DNA of 8,776 bases from an uncultured euryarchaeote (GTDB lineage: Archaea > Thermoplasmatota > Poseidoniia > Poseidoniales > Poseidoniaceae): assembly GCA_937881505.1 (NCBI GenBank), contig CALGEM010000004.1, positions 1 to 8,776 on the forward strand. The letters run 5' to 3'. Position numbers and translations under genes: made by a program. The stretch's first letter is position 1. Each line of letters begins with the position of its first letter. Of the stretch, positions 5,665 through 8,776 are shown in pieces. The notes beneath the pieces are model-generated. The model saw only the letters and a program-made list of their open reading frames with translations, had not been told where the DNA came from and ran no database searches.

Positions 5665-8600
5665 ATGAACCAGAAAATCAAATCCGTCAGCCTAGCGTCA
5701 ATCATGGTCCTTTCCGTGATGTCCTCCCTCCTGATCGCCTCCGTGTCGGTGAGTGCCAGCACGGTGGTCATCACCGAAGCCATCCAGATCGTGGATGGCG
5801 GTACGTCATCCGATTCGCAGGCCGCGGTCGGCTCGGACAGCTCCGGTAACGTCCACGTCGTTTGGACCCGAAACAACCTCCACCTGTACTACTCGATGAT
5901 CTCCCCTCGAGGTGAGACCTTGATCGATGCCACCCAAATCACCAACTCTGGACTTCACAAGATTTGGCATCCCGATCTCGCTGTCGACGAGTACGACCGT
6001 ATCCACGTTGTCTGGGCCGACAAAGCCGGCCAGCATGCCATCATGTACACTGCTTTGTCCCCCTGGGCTGCGCCCTTGGACGGCATGGCTTCCGATGACG
6101 GCACCATCACCGCCATCGATGACACCATCATTTCACGCCGCTCTCAAAACCGAGACTGGCCCGCTCTTGACATCGACAGCCAAAACAACGTCCACATCGT
6201 GTGGCAGGACAACTACGACGAACTCGGTCGTTTCTTCAACCAACCCCAAATCTACTACTCCATGATTCAGCCTGACATCGGATCCGGTGCCATTGTCACC
6301 CTGTTTGATGACACCCTCTTGACGCCCATCATCGGGCACAAGGGTCACCCCGACGTGGTCGTTGACGCCAACGACTATGTTCAAGTCGCATGGGATGACA
6401 CCCGTGGCGGCAAGGTCGAATTGGCCTTCATCGTCGACACCTCCGGTTCCATGTACTCCGAGTGGGCTGACATCTGCACCGTTATTTACGGCGGCAACTT
6501 TGCATCCGGCCCTTACTTCCAAGGCATCAAACCCATGCTCGAAGAAGGTAACATGACCGTTTACGAAACCATCTACGGGTTGGGCAACACCCTCCCCGGT
6601 GCTGCCAGCTCCGGAAACTGTCAGGGCTACAACAAGAACACCGGCCCCCGAACCACCCCGCTGGGCCAAACTCCTGGCGATGACTCCGGCGGTATCCGCA
6701 AACTCCCCGGAACCATCTACAATGGCAACACCTACTCCGGCTACTCCGGCGAGGACTGGGGCCCCGGTTCCAACTGGGCTTGTCTCTCTTGGAAGGACTC
6801 GGCTGGAAACGTGCCCGGCAACCCGCCAACACAATCGGACCACCGATGGAACCCCAACGCAACCAAGATCGTCATCCCCGTCTCCGACGAAGGCCCCAAG
6901 GACGGCGACCCGTCCCAGCAAGCCGATGACAAAGCCGCCATCCAGGAAGCGCACGACAACTGTTTGTTGGCCGGTGTGGTCCCAGTCGGCTTGTACGGCC
7001 AAGGCTACGGTGGTGCTGGAAACATCCAGTCTCACTTCATGGACCTCGTCCAGTGCCCCAACGGCATCGTTTCGACCCAAACACGAAACTGCCCTGGCAA
7101 CACCCTTGCCAACACCGATGCCGGCGGCCAAGCCTACGAATTCCCGTCGGGCTCGGGCAACAACCAGATGGCCCTCCTCGTCGAAGCCATGGTCTACATC
7201 TCCACCAACAACTCCCGTGAGATCTACATGTCCGTTCTTGACCCCTACGCCAAGATGAACAACGACCCAAGTTTCACGCCAGGTCTGCCAGGCCACTCCT
7301 CGCAGGGCGGCGGCTACACCGAAGACACCGGTGCTGGTGCCGATGGCCACTTGGTCGTCGTGAACGACACCCGTGTTACCATCGACGACGCCTACTCCTT
7401 CCACCCCTCCATCGGCGTGGACAACCAAGGTAACACCCACATCGCTTGGATGGATGGCCGAGATTACGGCTTTGAGAAGGACGTGAACTACGAAGTGTAC
7501 TACACCAAACTCCGACTCCAAGGAGCAGGTGCTTGGGACGGCGCAGAGGAAGGACTCTCCACCTACGCCATCAAGAAGATCAACGACACTCCCATTTCCA
7601 ACGTGGAAGGCAAGAATGGCTTGCCTCCTGCTTCGCCATATGCGGGCAACTCCGTCTTCCCCTCCTTGTTGACCGACGACCAGAACAACGTCCACATTGC
7701 GTGGGTGGATTCTGGAAACCTCTCGGCCAACGAAGAAATCCTCTACACCCGTTTGAACCAGACCGACTTGACCGGCGATGGCCTCACGGCACTCGACCCG
7801 TGGGAAGCCGTTGCGGTGACATCGTGGAATTCGAATAAACTCGGACCGAACAGCGGTCGGCAGCCGGCTATCGGTATGCCGCCGGCGTTCTCCAACGATT
7901 TGGGAAGCGGCGCGCACATTGCGTGGTCGGACACCAATACATGTGATGATAATGGAAACAACAACCGATTTACCATCTGTTATTCACACGTTTTGACCGG
8001 TCAAGTGGATGTTGACTTTGACGAAGGTGAGACCTTCTACCATGTGATTGAACCTGGCCAACAAACCATCTACAACATGACGATGAACAACTCCACGCCC
8101 GGACCAAAGGACCTGGTTGCCGACACATACGGCTTGAATATCTCCGGCGTCCCAATGAACTGGACTGCGAACCTCTACTTCGCATCCAACCACTCGAGCA
8201 TCTTCCCCGACACGCCGATTTTCCTTGAAGGTGGCGAATTTGTCCGGTTCTACATGCGAGTGCAAGCACCATCCATCTACCAAGCCAACGGCGATGAACT
8301 TGCAGAGATTCGAGTCACAGCTCAATCTTACAAGGACCCCGCCATTCAGAACGACCTCATCACGCTCACGCTGATGGACGTCGTTCACGGCATCAACCTC
8401 GACACCTCGCACAGCATGGCGGACATCGAACAGGGCGACACCGCCATCTTCTCCATCACCATCACGAACACTGGAAACGTCCACGACGCCTTTGTCTTCT
8501 GGGACCCGAACAGTCTCGAAGGTCAGCAGGAATGGCTCCTTCCATTCGGCTGGCAGGTGAACTTCCCGATTCGTGTTGAACTTGACCCGGGTCAATCGGT

Positions 8601-8776
8601 CACGAAGAACCTCGAAGTGTTCGTTCCAACGTCAGAAGATCCGGGGGCTTTCGTGATTTACGTGAAGGGTTGGTCCGAGGGCGAACCCATCAAGTCGGTG
8701 GAGAAAGGCACCTACGACATCCTTGAACTGGGAGTCTTCGTGTCGATCCGTTCAACCGGTAACATTGTGTTTGCCG
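5665..8776 (+). CDS. Large secreted protein: seven-bladed propeller with inserted vWA domain, then Ig-like domains (3' end cut)
   Basis: The frame is open from the ATG at 5665 to the right edge, giving 1037 residues plus one base; the C-terminus lies outside. Residues 1-32 form a signal peptide: Lys4 and Lys6, a hydrophobic core at about 9-31, and likely cleavage near the SVSAS motif. Seven repeats end in a hydrophobic-Trp motif with Trp at 67, 117, 180, 243, 595, 680 and 754. Each has an upstream (H/W/F/Q)P-x-hydrophobic-D strand and most have a downstream YYS/YYT strand, as expected for a seven-bladed propeller. A vWA-like domain (about 250-517) with D258-T-S260-G-S262 sits inside blade 4. 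Ig-like domains occupy about 779-905 and 906-1025, the second with a TNTGN turn typical of NEW3/CARDB-type modules. At least twelve N-x-S/T sequons occur. A C-terminal membrane anchor may lie beyond the window. The likely role is cell-surface or extracellular binding; the ligand is unknown. Confidence 0.9.
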   Translation, partial: MNQKIKSVSLASIMVLSVMSSLLIASVSVSASTVVITEAIQIVDGGTSSDSQAAVGSDSSGNVHVVWTRNNLHLYYSMISPRGETLIDATQITNSGLHKIWHPDLAVDEYDRIHVVWADKAGQHAIMYTALSPWAAPLDGMASDDGTITAIDDTIISRRSQNRDWPALDIDSQNNVHIVWQDNYDELGRFFNQPQIYYSMIQPDIGSGAIVTLFDDTLLTPIIGHKGHPDVVVDANDYVQVAWDDTRGGKVELAFIVDTSGSMYSEWADICTVIYGGNFASGPYFQGIKPMLEEGNMTVYETIYGLGNTLPGAASSGNCQGYNKNTGPRTTPLGQTPGDDSGGIRKLPGTIYNGNTYSGYSGEDWGPGSNWACLSWKDSAGNVPGNPPTQSDHRWNPNATKIVIPVSDEGPKDGDPSQQADDKAAIQEAHDNCLLAGVVPVGLYGQGYGGAGNIQSHFMDLVQCPNGIVSTQTRNCPGNTLANTDAGGQAYEFPSGSGNNQMALLVEAMVYISTNNSREIYMSVLDPYAKMNNDPSFTPGLPGHSSQGGGYTEDTGAGADGHLVVVNDTRVTIDDAYSFHPSIGVDNQGNTHIAWMDGRDYGFEKDVNYEVYYTKLRLQGAGAWDGAEEGLSTYAIKKINDTPISNVEGKNGLPPASPYAGNSVFPSLLTDDQNNVHIAWVDSGNLSANEEILYTRLNQTDLTGDGLTALDPWEAVAVTSWNSNKLGPNSGRQPAIGMPPAFSNDLGSGAHIAWSDTNTCDDNGNNNRFTICYSHVLTGQVDVDFDEGETFYHVIEPGQQTIYNMTMNNSTPGPKDLVADTYGLNISGVPMNWTANLYFASNHSSIFPDTPIFLEGGEFVRFYMRVQAPSIYQANGDELAEIRVTAQSYKDPAIQNDLITLTLMDVVHGINLDTSHSMADIEQGDTAIFSITITNTGNVHDAFVFWDPNSLEGQQEWLLPFGWQVNFPIRVELDPGQSVTKNLEVFVPTSEDPGAFVIYVKGWSEGEPIKSVEKGTYDILELGVFVSIRSTGNIVFA
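5770..6411 (+). repeat. Propeller blades 1-3 and first half of blade 4 (protein-level repeats)
   Basis: Four protein repeats of about 50-65 residues carry the core N-(V/I)-H-(V/I)-(V/A)-W-x-D. They are NVHVVWT (62-68), RIHVVWAD (112-119), NVHIVWQD (175-182) and YVQVAWDD (238-245). Blades 2 and 4 have HPD-hydrophobic and blade 3 WPA before the core. Blades 1-3 are followed by a second Tyr-rich strand (YYSM, MYTA, YYSM). At DNA level the cores are also close: 6184-6204 matches 7684-7704 at 19 of 21 positions. The pattern resembles sialidase/BNR-like and related surface propellers without a perfect Asp-box. Confidence 0.75.
6412..7215 (+). other. von Willebrand A-like domain inserted in propeller blade 4
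   Basis: Residues 250-517 interrupt the blade between its Trp-Asp strand (VQVAWDDTRGG) and its missing Tyr strand, which resumes as REIYMSV at 518-524. The insert starts with a hydrophobic strand ending in D258-T-S260-G-S262-M, the MIDAS metal-site motif of vWA domains. It later has GEDWG (362-366), a strand IVIPVSDEGP (402-411) in the place of the usual vWA beta-4 with its Asp, and GVVPVGLYG (436-444) for the next strand. A Gly/Asn/Ser/Tyr-rich segment at about 310-392 enlarges the domain. Six cysteines lie here: 271, 319, 373, 433, 464 and 476. vWA domains typically bind a protein ligand through a divalent cation. Confidence 0.75.
7216..7998 (+). repeat. Second half of blade 4 and propeller blades 5-7 (protein-level repeats)
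   Basis: After the insert, blade 4 finishes (REIYMSVLDP, 518-527). Three more repeats follow with cores NTHIAWMD (590-597), NVHIAWVD (675-682) and GAHIAWSD (749-756). They are preceded by HPSIGVD, FPSLLTD and QPAIGM, and followed by VYYTKL, ILYTRL and CYSHV. The total with the first block is seven. Blade 7 has a longer Asn/Asp-rich loop (757-768) flanked by C760 and C772, which could be joined by a disulfide. D701-D711 in the loop after blade 6 resembles a calcium-binding loop but misses the canonical spacing. Confidence 0.7.
7999..8776 (+). other. Ig-like/NEW3-type beta-sandwich domains of the secreted protein (cut at edge)
   Basis: Two beta-rich modules follow the propeller. Module 1 (about 779-905) has EPGQQTIYNMTMNNST, in which the 'PGQ...y.m.v.N' pattern is typical of archaeal surface Ig-like repeats. 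It also carries a dense cluster of N-x-S/T sequons at N804, N808, N809, N825, N832 and N842. Module 2 (about 906-1025) has EQGDTAIFSITITNTGN (922-938) and LDPGQSV with a following strand, the classic pattern of NEW3/CARDB-type modules. A new strand (VFVSIRSTGN) starts at the right edge and probably opens a third module. Such modules usually act as a stalk presenting the distal binding domain. Confidence 0.65.

Noticed and set aside
7765..7797. Dockerin/EF-hand-like calcium loop in the secreted protein (D701 to D711)
   Set aside because: The spacing between the first and last Asp is one residue short of the canonical 12-residue loop and no second copy is present, so I do not claim a dockerin.
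6133..7917. A 594-codon open frame on the minus strand, opposite the secreted-protein gene
   Set aside because: It is a mirror of strong C-ending codon use on the plus strand, which prevents stops in that antisense frame. The translation is Val/Gly-rich with repeats that mirror the plus-strand propeller motifs. The plus strand has a signal peptide and recognisable domains.
7984..8595. A 203-codon minus-strand open frame opposite the Ig-like modules
   Set aside because: No recognisable domain and it overlaps a clear plus-strand coding region; treated as a shadow.

Overview
The window reads as one continuous plus-strand stretch of a moderately GC-rich prokaryotic genome. No rRNA, tRNA, CRISPR array or insertion sequence was seen. 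The best guess for the host is a marine planktonic euryarchaeon of the Marine Group II / Candidatus Poseidoniales type. This rests on the tight gene packing, a protein resembling a domain of unknown function known mainly from archaea, and a very large secreted protein with beta-propeller, von Willebrand A and Ig-like domains. It also rests on a bacterial/eukaryotic-style glycerolipid acyltransferase, a gene class reported in this archaeal group. The taxonomic call is inference; no marker gene is present.

Layout: (1) Bases 2-1087 hold the 3' part of a two-helix membrane protein of unknown function, cut by the left edge. (2) Bases 1186-4852 hold three translationally coupled genes: a divergent succinate dehydrogenase/fumarate reductase-like flavoprotein (1186-2805), a HIT-family protein (2802-3260, 4-nt overlap) and a membrane-anchored glycerol-3-phosphate/DHAP-type acyltransferase (3260-4852, 1-nt overlap). 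(3) A small soluble protein resembling the archaeal DUF2299 family follows after 38 nt with its own ribosome binding site (4891-5526). (4) A 138-nt intergenic region carries T-runs, a perfect 6+6 inverted repeat and a plausible promoter. (5) From 5665 to the right edge and beyond runs a secreted protein with at least 1037 visible residues.

The secreted protein is the most striking part. It has a signal peptide and seven propeller-blade repeats, each ending in a hydrophobic-Trp-Asp-like motif. A complete von Willebrand A-like domain with a DxSxS metal site is inserted inside blade 4. Two Ig-like domains follow the propeller, and a further domain begins at the edge. Six of its eight visible cysteines lie in the inserted domain; the other two are a pair in one blade 7 loop. 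The architecture suggests a cell-surface or extracellular adhesion/binding protein.

The second point of interest is the flavoprotein. It keeps the overall SdhA/FrdA sequence plan from end to end, yet it appears to lack the covalent-FAD histidine and nearly all dicarboxylate-binding residues. It is therefore unlikely to be an ordinary succinate dehydrogenase. Its tight coupling to a HIT protein and a lipid acyltransferase hints at a different, possibly lipid-related, role, but that is inference.
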